Shown here: positions 8,182 to 16,774 of the stretch, in pieces
How the letters are laid out: each line of letters starts with the position of its first letter
Numbering within the stretch: position 1 is the first letter of the stretch
Assembly (NCBI RefSeq): GCF_013618625.1
Contig: NZ_JABRWO010000015.1
Coordinates: 62,001-126,000 of the forward strand
DNA from: Bremerella alba
GTDB taxonomy: Bacteria; Planctomycetota; Planctomycetia; Pirellulales; Pirellulaceae
Reading direction: 5' to 3'
Length of the DNA stretch: 64,000 nucleotides
Position numbers and translations under genes: made by a program
The notes under the pieces: generated by a model
The model's database searches: none
Told to the model about the DNA's origin: nothing
The model's input: the letters and a program-made list of their open reading frames with translations, nothing else

Positions 8182-9357
8182 TCACTTGCTCAGCGCTGTG
8201 TTGGCGGCGTTTTGGAAATCTTTCCGCAGATCACTACCGTCGCTGTTGCCGAGATTCGAACGCTGAACAAGTAGAAGATAGACGCGGCCTTTTTCAGGAT
8301 CACCCCAGCTTTGCGTTCCGAACGCGCCTCCGTGCCCGAATGTCCCGGGACTCAAGGCTTCCGTGACACCCTGCGGCTCTCTAATCACACAATAGCCTAG
8401 CCCCCACCGATTGCCGGGCGTGAAACCGGTAACAATCTCATCAGGCGTTTGTGCTGTGGTCAGTTCAGCGACCGAATCACGCGAAAGAATCTTCGTGTCA
8501 CCGAGAAAGCCACCGTTGAGCATCATCTGGTAAAAGCGAAACAAATCGCTGGCCGTCGAGTAAAGGCCCGCGCTCGGGTTAGGATACGGGTCGGTCTTTA
8601 CATTCCCGATCCAACTGCTGCTGGGCTTCAACTCGCCGCTATCTTTGTCCAGCGCATAGAGCGTGGCGATTCGCGGCTTCTGCTGCTCGGTCGGGGCAAA
8701 TGTCGTATCGTTCATCTTCAAGGGAGTGAAGATCTTCTCTTGCAGGTAATCGCCGTACGGCTGGCCCGAGGCAACTTCGATCACTCTTCCAATGACGTTC
8801 AAGCCAGGACTGTACTGCCACTTGGTGCCAGGCACGCTATACAGCGGACGATCGGCCAAGATCTTGCCCTGGTTTTCCAAAGACTTCACCACGCGTTGAT
8901 CGCCACCCAGGCCCGAGGTGTGCGTCAAAACCTGACGCAGCGTGATGGGTTTTTCAAGCTTCTTTCCATCGAATTCGACGTCCGCAAACTCGGGAATGTA
9001 TTTAGAAACGGGATCGTCGAGATTCACCTTACCTTCTTCTACCAGAGTCATCAGCGCGGTCGCCGAGATCGGTTTAGTCATCGAAGCGATCGCAAACATC
9101 GCATCCCGCGTCATTGGTTTATTCGTTTCTAGGTCGGCCTTTCCGACGGCACTCAAATGGACCAATTTGCCATCCTCAGCCACTAGGGTAACGGCCCCGG
9201 CAACGACGTTCTTATCGACCAGCTTCGAGACCGCCTGGTCGACCTGATCGATGACGGGGACTTTCCGCCCGGTATCCTCGGCCAGGGCTGGCACAACCAC
9301 GGTCAAAAGCAGTACGGCTATCCAATTGCGACAGAGTGTCCAAAGAGGGGATTGCAT
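8182..9357 (-). CDS. Secreted serine hydrolase, beta-lactamase class C / EstB type
   Basis: This 391-residue protein has a signal peptide (about 26 residues, ending ALAED). The penicillin-binding/class C fold is marked by S92-M-T-K95 (nucleophile and general base), Y182-S-P and HGG near residue 340 (FGHGGAFGTQSW). The HGG in place of KTG is typical of esterase and peptidase members such as EstB rather than of true beta-lactamases. It probably hydrolyses an ester or D-amino acid amide in the periplasm. It is the first gene of a two-gene unit with the thermonuclease. Confidence 0.88.
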   Translation of the reverse strand: MQSPLWTLCRNWIAVLLLTVVVPALAEDTGRKVPVIDQVDQAVSKLVDKNVVAGAVTLVAEDGKLVHLSAVGKADLETNKPMTRDAMFAIASMTKPISATALMTLVEEGKVNLDDPVSKYIPEFADVEFDGKKLEKPITLRQVLTHTSGLGGDQRVVKSLENQGKILADRPLYSVPGTKWQYSPGLNVIGRVIEVASGQPYGDYLQEKIFTPLKMNDTTFAPTEQQKPRIATLYALDKDSGELKPSSSWIGNVKTDPYPNPSAGLYSTASDLFRFYQMMLNGGFLGDTKILSRDSVAELTTAQTPDEIVTGFTPGNRWGLGYCVIREPQGVTEALSPGTFGHGGAFGTQSWGDPEKGRVYLLLVQRSNLGNSDGSDLRKDFQNAANTALSK

Positions 9358-9495
9358 CGCGAAGGGCTTTCAAAGGGGGAACGTTGGGCGGAAAAGTTGG
9401 CAGCGTACCGCAATCAGCCCTCCTGTCAAGCATTTTCGCCCCTCTATTGGGGAACGTAATTTCCGCGAATTCGTCGTGAAGTGTTGGTGAATGCG

Positions 9496-9525
9496 TTGAG
9501 CATATTGAGTCCTTTTGGCTAGAAT
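9496..9525 (+). promoter_or_regulatory. Candidate sigma-70-type promoter for the His-rich protein gene
   Basis: TTGAGC at 9496-9501 and TAGAAT at 9520-9525 are separated by 18 bases. They lie about 40 bases upstream of the ATG at 9567, in the gap between divergent genes. The -35 match is only partial. Confidence 0.35.
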
Positions 9526-9566
9526 GGTAGTTGCTTTGATGGCTCTGTACGTCCCTTGGGAATTTC

Positions 9567-9986
9567 ATGCGGCGATTTGGTAGTTACGCTCTGATTGCCA
9601 CCTACTTGGTGGTGCAGCTTTTCGGTCAGGTTATCCATGCTTGGTCCGGCTGCGAGCACGCGCATTTGCCGGGTCATTCCCATTTGCCGGTCGCAGCCGC
9701 CGAAGACCATGGGCACCACCACCATGATCACGGTCATCACAGCCAAGACTGCGCCGAGCCTGTCTCGCACGAAGTGCCAGGCTGGCACGCCACCGAGCAT
9801 TCACATGGGATCGTTGTCGACGGCTGTTTGCTTTGCCAGCATTTGGCTCTGGGGCAAATGGCACCGGCGGCCTTGATTGCCACGATCGACCGCGTTGTGA
9901 TTGACGTGGTCGTCCCACAATCGACTCGCCTGATCACGGCGAAATGCTTAGGTCCATATTCTCCTCGGGCACCTCCCCTAGCGTAA
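9567..9986 (+). CDS. His-rich secreted protein, DUF2946-like
   Basis: This 139-residue protein starts with a hydrophobic export signal (residues about 5-25). A histidine-dense stretch follows at residues 47-58 (HDHGHH and neighbours), with more His to residue 80. A CLLC motif is at 87-90 and a YSPRAPP ending near 131-137. The CxxC plus terminal RxPP pattern resembles small DUF2946-type exported proteins found near copper and cation-efflux genes. It probably binds a metal in the periplasm. The next gene, 218 bases on, is a DUF1559 protein with its own His/Asp-rich insert. Export and metal binding are inferred from composition. Confidence 0.7.
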   Translation: MRRFGSYALIATYLVVQLFGQVIHAWSGCEHAHLPGHSHLPVAAAEDHGHHHHDHGHHSQDCAEPVSHEVPGWHATEHSHGIVVDGCLLCQHLALGQMAPAALIATIDRVVIDVVVPQSTRLITAKCLGPYSPRAPPLA

Positions 9987-10204
9987 CTCTTAGCTATGGC
10001 GCACTGCTTTCGCGCCATCCAACATTCCATTTCCCTCACCCAGGAGGGGTCTAGGAATTAGTTCAGGCTCCTTTGCCGCGAACTTCCAACCGCATAAGCC
10101 CCGCGCACGCCGCGTTGCTAGCACCGCTACGCTACTTTATTTTAATTGTCCCCCGGCACACCTCGTGTGGTTCGGGTTGCCCATATAAAAAGAGAATTGA
10201 AGAC

Positions 10205-11161
10205 ATGACGCTACGCAAAGGTTTTACGCTAGTCGAATTGTTAGTTGTGATCGCCATTATCGGAGTGCTGATCGCGCTGCTGCTGCCTGCCGTTCAACAG
10301 GCTCGCGAAGCGGCACGCCGAATTTCCTGCTTCAACAATTTGAAGCAAGTCGGATTGGCTATGCACAATTATCACGACACCTTCGGCAGTTTCCCAAGTG
10401 GCTATATCGCCACCGACTCGGATACGAAAACGCCCCTTGCCGAAGGAGAGCCTGGCTGGGGCTGGGCTTCAATGATTTTGCCGCAGATGGAACAAGGCAA
10501 CATTGCCGACAGCCTGATCGACTTTAACTTAAGCATCACCCACGGCAGCAACCAACAAGCTCGTGAAACGATCATTCTGCCGTACGCTTGTCCGAGCGAC
10601 CGTGCTCCGGAGTTGTTCGAGCTGCATGATGAAAGTGAGAACCCGCTTACCGATCTCGCTTCGGCGAATTACGTTGGCTGCTTCGGCACGATCGAACTGC
10701 ACGACTGCGAAGGCCTACCAGCGGGACAACGGTGCGACGGTGACGGCATGCTGGGTCATAACGCCAAACGGTCGATGCGGGACGTGACCGACGGAACTAG
10801 CCACACGCTGATGGTCGGCGAACGAGCCACCTCGCTGGGTGGCTCGGACGAACTGCTATACAGCACTTGGGTCGGTTCGGTCAGTGGTGGCGAAGAAGCG
10901 ATCGCTCGCGTTCTGGGTGTGGCCGACCACGCCCCTAACAGCCAATACGAAGAAGACCACGATCACGATCATGACGGGGACGATGATCACGACGACGAAG
11001 AACACCACCTCGACGACTTCGGCAGCCGTCACCCAGCCGGCACGAACTTCGTCTTCGCCGACGGCTCGGCACACCTGATCACCGAAACGATCAACCTGGA
11101 CGTTTACCGTGCCTTGGCAACGCGTAACGGTGGCGAAGTCGTTCCTGGAGACGGGTACTAA
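10205..11161 (+). CDS. DUF1559 protein with His/Asp-rich insert
   Basis: The start is the ATG at 10205, which places the prepilin-like segment ([18 protein letters not shown]) at the extreme N-terminus; the open frame runs 44 codons further upstream without support. The 318-residue product has the [15 protein letters not shown] block and a C-terminal H-x9-DG motif ([12 protein letters not shown]). Residues 249-271 are almost entirely His, Asp and Glu and sit just before that motif. This insert is absent from the other DUF1559 proteins in the window and suggests metal binding, matching the His-rich protein encoded just upstream. Confidence 0.9.
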   Translation: MTLRKGFTLVELLVVIAIIGVLIALLLPAVQQAREAARRISCFNNLKQVGLAMHNYHDTFGSFPSGYIATDSDTKTPLAEGEPGWGWASMILPQMEQGNIADSLIDFNLSITHGSNQQARETIILPYACPSDRAPELFELHDESENPLTDLASANYVGCFGTIELHDCEGLPAGQRCDGDGMLGHNAKRSMRDVTDGTSHTLMVGERATSLGGSDELLYSTWVGSVSGGEEAIARVLGVADHAPNSQYEEDHDHDHDGDDDHDDEEHHLDDFGSRHPAGTNFVFADGSAHLITETINLDVYRALATRNGGEVVPGDGY

Positions 11162-11174
11162 ACTCGAGTAGGGC

Positions 11175-11189
11175 CCGCGTGTCGCGGGT
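11175..11189. repeat. Small GC-rich hairpin
   Basis: CCCGC at 11175-11179 and GCGGG at 11185-11189 enclose the loop GTGTC, just after the DUF1559 stop codon. There is no T-run, so it is not a clear terminator by itself. It is the first of four hairpins in this gap. Confidence 0.45.
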
Positions 11190-11297
11190 CGGAAACCAGG
11201 TGTTGTTTCGCGATAACTCTTAAATCAGATGATTGGTACCCGCTAAACAACCCACGGTCCCAACCAGTCTTAAGCCCCAAACGGGGCGGTCGATAAT

Positions 11298-11329
11298 AGC
11301 CCAGGGCGAAAGCCTTGGGCTTATTTTTT
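11298..11329 (+). terminator. Rho-independent terminator after the DUF1559 gene
   Basis: A 10-pair stem (11298-11307 with 11312-11321, loop GAAA, one G-T pair) is followed directly by TTATTTTTT. It lies 136 bases downstream of the DUF1559 stop. It is flanked by two weaker hairpins, GCCCC/GGGGC at 11274-11287 and GCCC/GGGC at 11343-11355. Confidence 0.75.
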
Positions 11330-11369
11330 GTCGAAAGCGTTAGCCCTGTAAGGGCGAACGAACTGCAGT

Positions 11370-11930
11370 CTATGGATCAGAACGAATAGCAACGACACTA
11401 GATAGACGAAGTGACTTCCGAACCTCGTCGTGAATAAAGCCTGGACCTGAAACCACCACAGATAGATTCGTATCATAAACAGCGGCCTGAGCTTGATAGA
11501 TGTCCCATCTCGGTCCATTTTTCTTTTTGATATTCGCAATAACCTTTTCTGCGTTCAGAAGTTTTTGCTTAACTTGGGCCGAATTGTTCGATTCTCGAAT
11601 GATCTCCGCCAACTCAGTCGAATCGAATAAGGCGTAGACTTTAGTCGAGGTCACGTATTTCGAAGTAAGTCTTGGCCCATCGTTATGCTTCGCAACATCT
11701 TCCACCTCGTCAAGCATTGCCTTGCCAAGTTCATTGCGATCTCCATGTTTGACCAACACGCCCTGGGCTATGATTTCCGCCAGCTCGTATTGCTTCCGAT
11801 CAAGGGCTTCGTGGAACGTTCGCACAATACTCTCACCTACCGGAGCCATCACCGGAAGATCGGCAGCATCTCCTACTAGATTGAAGCAGAACAGCAAAGT
11901 ACCAACCAAGCAAATTCGGATCATGGCCAT
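11370..11930 (-). CDS. Hypothetical secreted protein
   Basis: A 186-residue protein with a signal peptide (MAMIRICLVGTLLFCFNLVG, cleavage near GDAA). The rest is a mixed helical protein with no motif I recognise. Charged helices such as VKQKLLNAEKVIANIKKKNG suggest a compact helical body. It is the distal gene on the minus strand after the DUF3307-like gene, with 61 bases between them. Confidence 0.65.
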   Translation of the reverse strand: MAMIRICLVGTLLFCFNLVGDAADLPVMAPVGESIVRTFHEALDRKQYELAEIIAQGVLVKHGDRNELGKAMLDEVEDVAKHNDGPRLTSKYVTSTKVYALFDSTELAEIIRESNNSAQVKQKLLNAEKVIANIKKKNGPRWDIYQAQAAVYDTNLSVVVSGPGFIHDEVRKSLRLSSVVAIRSDP

Positions 11931-11991
11931 CAGATATCCCTCACGAGATCGACAAAGAAAGTCCCAAGTGAGATAAACCTACCACCTGATC

Positions 11992-12342
11992 TCAATTTCC
12001 GACAAGACGAATCCACACCAGCGTTCCCCACAGACACAAGAAGTGCAGATACTGGTCGAACCCGACCGTCGCGAAGAACGCGTGCATATTCTGTTTCTGA
12101 TAGAAGTACGACGTTACTCGGCTGGTGCAAAAGTCGACCGCAAAGTGCAACACGCCGTTGATGATCGCGAACTGCAGACCAGGCACCAAACCCAGCATCG
12201 GCATGCAGGCCGCGCCGAGCACGGCCGAATAGACGCCCACATGGGCTGACAGGGCCAGAAGGTTCTTGCTCTTATTCTCGGCCATCCACCGGCTTTGGCA
12301 AAGGAAGTCGGCAATCCAATGGATGAGCATGATGTATGGCAT
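11992..12342 (-). CDS. DUF3307-like integral membrane protein
   Basis: This 116-residue protein has about three hydrophobic helices. Family-like polar landmarks inside the membrane part include HWIADFLCQS near residue 8, KSKN near 24 and NGVLHFAVDFCTSR near 81. These His/Asp positions match the small DUF3307 family, whose function is unknown. The length is close to the conserved core of that family. It lies between two small secreted-protein genes on the same strand. Confidence 0.65.
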   Translation of the reverse strand: MPYIMLIHWIADFLCQSRWMAENKSKNLLALSAHVGVYSAVLGAACMPMLGLVPGLQFAIINGVLHFAVDFCTSRVTSYFYQKQNMHAFFATVGFDQYLHFLCLWGTLVWIRLVGN

Positions 12343-12360
12343 TTCGATTCGCCGACCGTG

Positions 12361-12732
12361 CTATCGGTCGATCCCTAGCAGGGGCTCTTCTTCCTGAATG
12401 ATCGGGCCGCGTGGGGTAAGTAGCAGCATGCTCAACGGCGTCTCAACGTCCTGTCTCTGAATCACCATTTGTCCAAGGGGACCGTGCTGAGCGACCTTGG
12501 TCACCTTGATCAACAATTCAGGATGATGCCACCAATGCGGTAAAGCCGAGGCCGCTTGCCCTTGGTGGTAAATCATCAACCGCGCGCGGTTGTCGCGCAA
12601 TACGCGTGGTGGTTTACTCCGATCGATATCGAGCCCGTCGGAAAGCTCTGCCAGTCCCGGTTGCTCGGCAACAAGCGAAACCGGTAGCAGCAAGAGACTC
12701 AACAATAAGCTAGACCCAATCCTTCGAATCAT
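12361..12732 (-). CDS. Hypothetical small secreted protein
   Basis: A 123-residue protein with a clear signal peptide (MIRRIGSSLLLSLLLLPVSLVA). The mature part contains short strands (RARLMIYHQGQAAS, MLLLTPRGPIIQEEE) but no known domain. It starts the run of minus-strand genes that continues with the DUF3307-like gene 18 bases further on. Confidence 0.6.
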   Translation of the reverse strand: MIRRIGSSLLLSLLLLPVSLVAEQPGLAELSDGLDIDRSKPPRVLRDNRARLMIYHQGQAASALPHWWHHPELLIKVTKVAQHGPLGQMVIQRQDVETPLSMLLLTPRGPIIQEEEPLLGIDR

Positions 12733-12828
12733 CTGCGTCCTCCCGTGAAGCCCTTCGTTTGGAAACTCTCGCGACGATCAACTTACCTCGGTACGAACAA
12801 AGAAGGCAACGTGAGTTTTCACACTGCT

Positions 12829-13053
12829 TTATTTATCAAACGCGTACTCACGCAGCAGCCCACATTCCGGGCAACGAAACGTTGTCACTCGCATAGCATT
12901 CGTGTGACCGCCAAACGCAAGCGCCATTAGGTTAGAAAGCGTCGCCTGACCTTTTACCCAGCGTGACTGAATAATGCTGTTCGGGCTCTTAAACTCTGGC
13001 ACGAACCCTTCCTCCATCGCCGCATCACAATCAGGACACTTCACATCAGTCAT
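12829..13053 (-). CDS. Small zinc-ribbon protein (DUF6487-like)
   Basis: A 74-residue protein with two CxxC knuckles, CPDC near residue 5 and CPEC near 61. It carries the pattern [10 protein letters not shown] after the first pair and REYAF at the end, as in small PF20097-type zinc ribbons. It probably binds one zinc ion. The partner is unknown. It is divergent from the DUF255 gene, with 95 bases between the starts. Confidence 0.72.
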   Translation of the reverse strand: MTDVKCPDCDAAMEEGFVPEFKSPNSIIQSRWVKGQATLSNLMALAFGGHTNAMRVTTFRCPECGLLREYAFDK

Positions 13054-13148
13054 TGGTTCTCCCTTCTCGCTCGCAATTTGCTTGCCGATCGCCTATCCTC
13101 TTAGAGATATCCCTCACTGTCGGCATCCCACCTGAAGGCCACCTACTC

Positions 13149-15032
13149 ATGAGATATTTCGCTACCCTGGCCCCAATCTTAGTGCTAATCGCAGCTCATT
13201 TCTCCTGGGCAGAGGATGCCCCGACCAAGAATCGCCTGCGGTTAGAAACTTCGGCCTATTTGCAGATGCACGCCGAGAACCCGGTCGACTGGTATGCCTG
13301 GGGGGACGAAGCACTGGCCAAGGCGAAGGCCGAGAACAAGCCCATCTTTCTGTCCATCGGCTACGCGAGTTGCCACTGGTGCCACGTGATGGAAAAGGAA
13401 AGCTTTTCCGATCCCAAGATCGCCGCGTTTCTCAACAAACATTTTGTTTGCATTAAGGTCGACCGCGAGGAACGCCCTGATGTTGATTCCGTTTACATGC
13501 TCGCCACGCAGATCATGGCCAACAACGGCGGCTGGCCGTTGAATGTCTTTCTTACTCCGGATGCCAAACCGTTCATCGGCACAACCTATTTACCGGCAGA
13601 AGACCGAGAAGTGCCGCTTGCCGATGGTCAAGCCGTCGGTGTGCAGCCAGGCTTCTTAACTCTAGCCAAACGTGTTGCCGTTGCATGGAACGAGCAGCAA
13701 TCACAGTTGGAAGAAGTGGGCGACAATGTCACCCGGGCCCTGAAACAGGTTCTCGGGCGTCCTCTGTTGCCGCCAGACTTGGCCGATAGCGACAGTATTT
13801 TCCGCACGTTCGACCGCACGCTGGAAAAGGAATTCGACTCGCGTTTTGGCGGATTCGAGTTCGAAGAAGGAAACGACCGTATCCCCAAGTTCCCCCAGCC
13901 TTCGTACCTTTATTATCTGCTCAAGCGGAACGACGCCGGCGATGCCACCGCAGGGAACATGCTGGAGCTGACGCTTGAAAAGATGGCTAGCGGCGGCATC
14001 TACGATCAGGTCGGAGGCGGCTTTCACCGGTATAGCACCGATCGGCATTGGAAGATCCCCCACTTTGAAAAGATGCTGTACGACAATGCCCAGTTGCTGC
14101 CCATTTATGCCCAGGCCTCGAAGTCGCTCGAGAAGCCTGAGTTCGCTGAGGTCGCTCGCGGGATCGCCGATTTCGTGCTGACCGAAATGACCGGCCCCGA
14201 CGGGCAGTTCTATAGCGCCATCGACGCCGACTCCGACGGCGAAGAAGGGGCCTACTACCGCTTTACTTCGGAGGAACTTCAAGAGCAGCTATCCGCCGAT
14301 CAGATGCGTCTGGCCGAACAGGCATTCGGAATGACCGGCAAACCCAACTTCGAAGACCAGTACTTCGTACCGCAGTTCCACGGTGCACCAGAAGCGGAGA
14401 AGCTGGCCGAGTTGAAAGCAGCGTTGTTGTCGCTTCGAAACCAGCGAACCAGGCCGTTTCTCGATAAGAAGGTGATCACCAGTTGGAACGGGCAAATGAT
14501 CCACGGCCTCGCCGATGCCGGGCGTATCTTGGACGAGCCGCGTTACGTCGCAGCTGCTTCCAACGCAGCCGATCATTTATTGAAGTCTGCCGCCGCCAAC
14601 GATGGTCGCCTAAGACGCACGCCTGAGACCAAGGCCGAACATCCGCTGGCCTACCTGGACGACTACGCAATGTTGATCGACGGCCTTCTCGCGCTGCACA
14701 CGGCGACCGACGAACCGCGCTGGCTGGATGAAGCCGTTAAGCTGCAAGCCACGCAGCAAAAGCACTATGGGGACAAGACCTTCGGCGGATACTACTTTAC
14801 GCCGGACGACAACTCGAACCTGATCGTCCGCGGCAAGCTGTACACCGACGGCGCACTACCCAGCGGCAATGCCATTTCGGTTAGCAATCTGAAAGAGCTG
14901 GCCAAGCGAGTCCCTGACCAGGCAGAGCAGTACAACACGTGGGCCCAAAAGACCATCGAGTCAGGCTCGACGCTGCTGAACGATCACCCCCACAGCACGG
15001 CCCGGATGGCGGCCGAGTTGGTGAAAGATTGA
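13149..15032 (+). CDS. DUF255 thioredoxin-fold / glycoside-hydrolase-like protein (YyaL/SPATA20 family), exported
   Basis: The start at 13149 gives a signal peptide ([20 protein letters not shown]) and 627 residues. The N-terminal thioredoxin-like domain has the family signature [13 protein letters not shown] and the active-site-like CHWC in [28 protein letters not shown] and [14 protein letters not shown] follow, then an (alpha/alpha)6-type region to the end. Members are widespread and poorly understood; proposed roles include redox or sugar chemistry. A signal peptide is unusual outside planctomycetes. Length agrees with the family (about 600-700). Confidence 0.9.
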   Translation: MRYFATLAPILVLIAAHFSWAEDAPTKNRLRLETSAYLQMHAENPVDWYAWGDEALAKAKAENKPIFLSIGYASCHWCHVMEKESFSDPKIAAFLNKHFVCIKVDREERPDVDSVYMLATQIMANNGGWPLNVFLTPDAKPFIGTTYLPAEDREVPLADGQAVGVQPGFLTLAKRVAVAWNEQQSQLEEVGDNVTRALKQVLGRPLLPPDLADSDSIFRTFDRTLEKEFDSRFGGFEFEEGNDRIPKFPQPSYLYYLLKRNDAGDATAGNMLELTLEKMASGGIYDQVGGGFHRYSTDRHWKIPHFEKMLYDNAQLLPIYAQASKSLEKPEFAEVARGIADFVLTEMTGPDGQFYSAIDADSDGEEGAYYRFTSEELQEQLSADQMRLAEQAFGMTGKPNFEDQYFVPQFHGAPEAEKLAELKAALLSLRNQRTRPFLDKKVITSWNGQMIHGLADAGRILDEPRYVAAASNAADHLLKSAAANDGRLRRTPETKAEHPLAYLDDYAMLIDGLLALHTATDEPRWLDEAVKLQATQQKHYGDKTFGGYYFTPDDNSNLIVRGKLYTDGALPSGNAISVSNLKELAKRVPDQAEQYNTWAQKTIESGSTLLNDHPHSTARMAAELVKD

Positions 15033-15081
15033 TTGAAACAAATCATCCAAATTCGCGCGGCATGATCTTTCCCAATGTGAC

Positions 15082-15843
15082 TTACAGTTTGCCGGCCACG
15101 CTCTCAACTTCCATCAACGACTGAATCCAAAAAACGAACGTGGGAGTGAAGAAGACCAGTTCGTTGGTACTGCCCACCCAGTGCAGCCAGTCTCGACGCT
15201 GGGTCGTTGTCGCCACGTCCCAAATAGCAAGCCCCACTAAAAGGACCGCGCTAAGCACAAAGTACCAGGTCGATAAATATCCGTACCATGTTTCGGCAGC
15301 CACATGAAGTTGAAAGTGAAGCGACACCAATTCGGCAAGAAAGATTACCGTACCGAAGAAGTAAACTACAAGTAGTACTCGCCACCCTCCACGCACTGGT
15401 AGCGTAAAAGCCAACAGCAGAACGAGACCCCATTCCACGATTTGCCAAAAGATGATGGCGACCGTGTTAACCCGCAGGTAGCTTTCGGTATCTGCAAAGC
15501 CATCATAGAACAGAATGACCTGAGTGATATTCGAGAGAACATAGAACGGAGCGCTGACCCCCAAGAGAATCAACAACCAATGCCCAGGCTGAAACGGTTC
15601 GCTTTTCTCGCGTGTGGATGTACGCAGAATGTAAAAGATACCGACCACACCGGTTGCTTGGGCCATCGTATAAAAGGCTAACATCGTCAGCGATTGTCTG
15701 TCGATCTCATCATACCATTCTTTGTGCAAGACCATCCCGCTGACCAGGATCAAAACGGCCGCCACCACCCAGGCCACCGCTTCAATCCAGGTCAAATGGG
15801 TCGGTGGCGGGGCGAAATGAGCATCGACGATTTCTTCTTTCAT
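15082..15843 (-). CDS. Multi-pass membrane protein, paralogue of the upstream gene
   Basis: The start at 15843 (MKEEIVDAHF) is two bases after the stop of the upstream paralogue, so the 253-residue product is probably translationally coupled. It has about seven hydrophobic helices. Landmarks shared with the 15846-16583 product are FQPGHWLL, LPVRGGWR and QRRDWLHW. No known family was recognised. The function is unknown; location is the inner membrane. Confidence 0.68.
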   Translation of the reverse strand: MKEEIVDAHFAPPPTHLTWIEAVAWVVAAVLILVSGMVLHKEWYDEIDRQSLTMLAFYTMAQATGVVGIFYILRTSTREKSEPFQPGHWLLILLGVSAPFYVLSNITQVILFYDGFADTESYLRVNTVAIIFWQIVEWGLVLLLAFTLPVRGGWRVLLVVYFFGTVIFLAELVSLHFQLHVAAETWYGYLSTWYFVLSAVLLVGLAIWDVATTTQRRDWLHWVGSTNELVFFTPTFVFWIQSLMEVESVAGKL

Positions 15844-15845
15844 TC

Positions 15846-16583
15846 CTAGGTGAACCACCCCATCCAGTTTGAAAATTCCAAGAGAAGTACTGCGGGGCTC
15901 ATCATCACCGCCACCGTTACACCCCACCAGTGTATCCAGTCACGACGCTGGCCTGCCGTCCATGTATCCCAAACCACGAGAGTTAGCAGCACCACGATAT
16001 CCAATATCAACAGGAATGGCTTAGTTCGTTCGAACCAGAAGAGTGCAATTTGTTCGTTACCGGAGTTAAGAGAAATCACTAATCCCAGCATGGCAAGGAT
16101 GATCAAAGTTTGTGGTATCAATGCTATTCTCCACCATGAGCGAACCGGCAGGAGAAACCCAGCCGTTAGATACGCCCACAAATGAAGGACTTGAAAAACC
16201 GCCATACTCAGCCATTTCATACGAAGATTTTCGATCGCACTGCCGAAGACGACTTGCTGAAACAATAGGCTGGTCATGATGACCGAATACATGACTCCGA
16301 TCAGGCACAACAACCAATGCCCCGGCTGAAAGTCGGTTGACCAACCGTTCCACCAGCGGCGCGCAAATAGAAAAAGGCCCGTCCCTCCTGACGCAAAGAT
16401 GAGCAGCGTTGTGATGAAATAGATGTTGGTGATCAGCTCGACGGCAAATCTCGTATTGCCAACGCCTGGGCTGTTATTTAATGCCGAGAATATGGCTGCA
16501 GCTGCCGTGCCGACCAACAAGTCAAGCAAGGTCAGCCTCGCCTGTCGATCATTTTTGGTCTGGCTCATTTCCATCTGTTCCAT
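15846..16583 (-). CDS. Multi-pass membrane protein, paralogue of the downstream gene
   Basis: The ATG at 16581-16583 is preceded by GGTGGAAGAG at a good distance, so it is preferred over the longer frame to 16688. Two more in-frame ATGs follow within six codons. The 245-residue product has about seven hydrophobic helices and shares FQPGHWLL, LPVRSWWR and QRRDWIHW in the same order with its neighbour. This indicates a tandem duplication. Function is not recognised. Confidence 0.66.
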   Translation of the reverse strand: MEQMEMSQTKNDRQARLTLLDLLVGTAAAAIFSALNNSPGVGNTRFAVELITNIYFITTLLIFASGGTGLFLFARRWWNGWSTDFQPGHWLLCLIGVMYSVIMTSLLFQQVVFGSAIENLRMKWLSMAVFQVLHLWAYLTAGFLLPVRSWWRIALIPQTLIILAMLGLVISLNSGNEQIALFWFERTKPFLLILDIVVLLTLVVWDTWTAGQRRDWIHWWGVTVAVMMSPAVLLLEFSNWMGWFT

Positions 16584-16774
16584 TTTTCTCTTCCACCTAA
16601 GTACACCTAGCATGCGTAACTCTATGCGCAAAATCCAGTGCCAAATGCAAAATGTGCTGAGCCGGGAAAACATCTCTCGCTGAGCCAACGATTCAGGTTG
16701 CTGCCGGCCGGGTTGAATCTATGATGGAATGACCCCTTGAGCCCCGCCGGTTACCTCCTACCTCTTGGTTTGCT

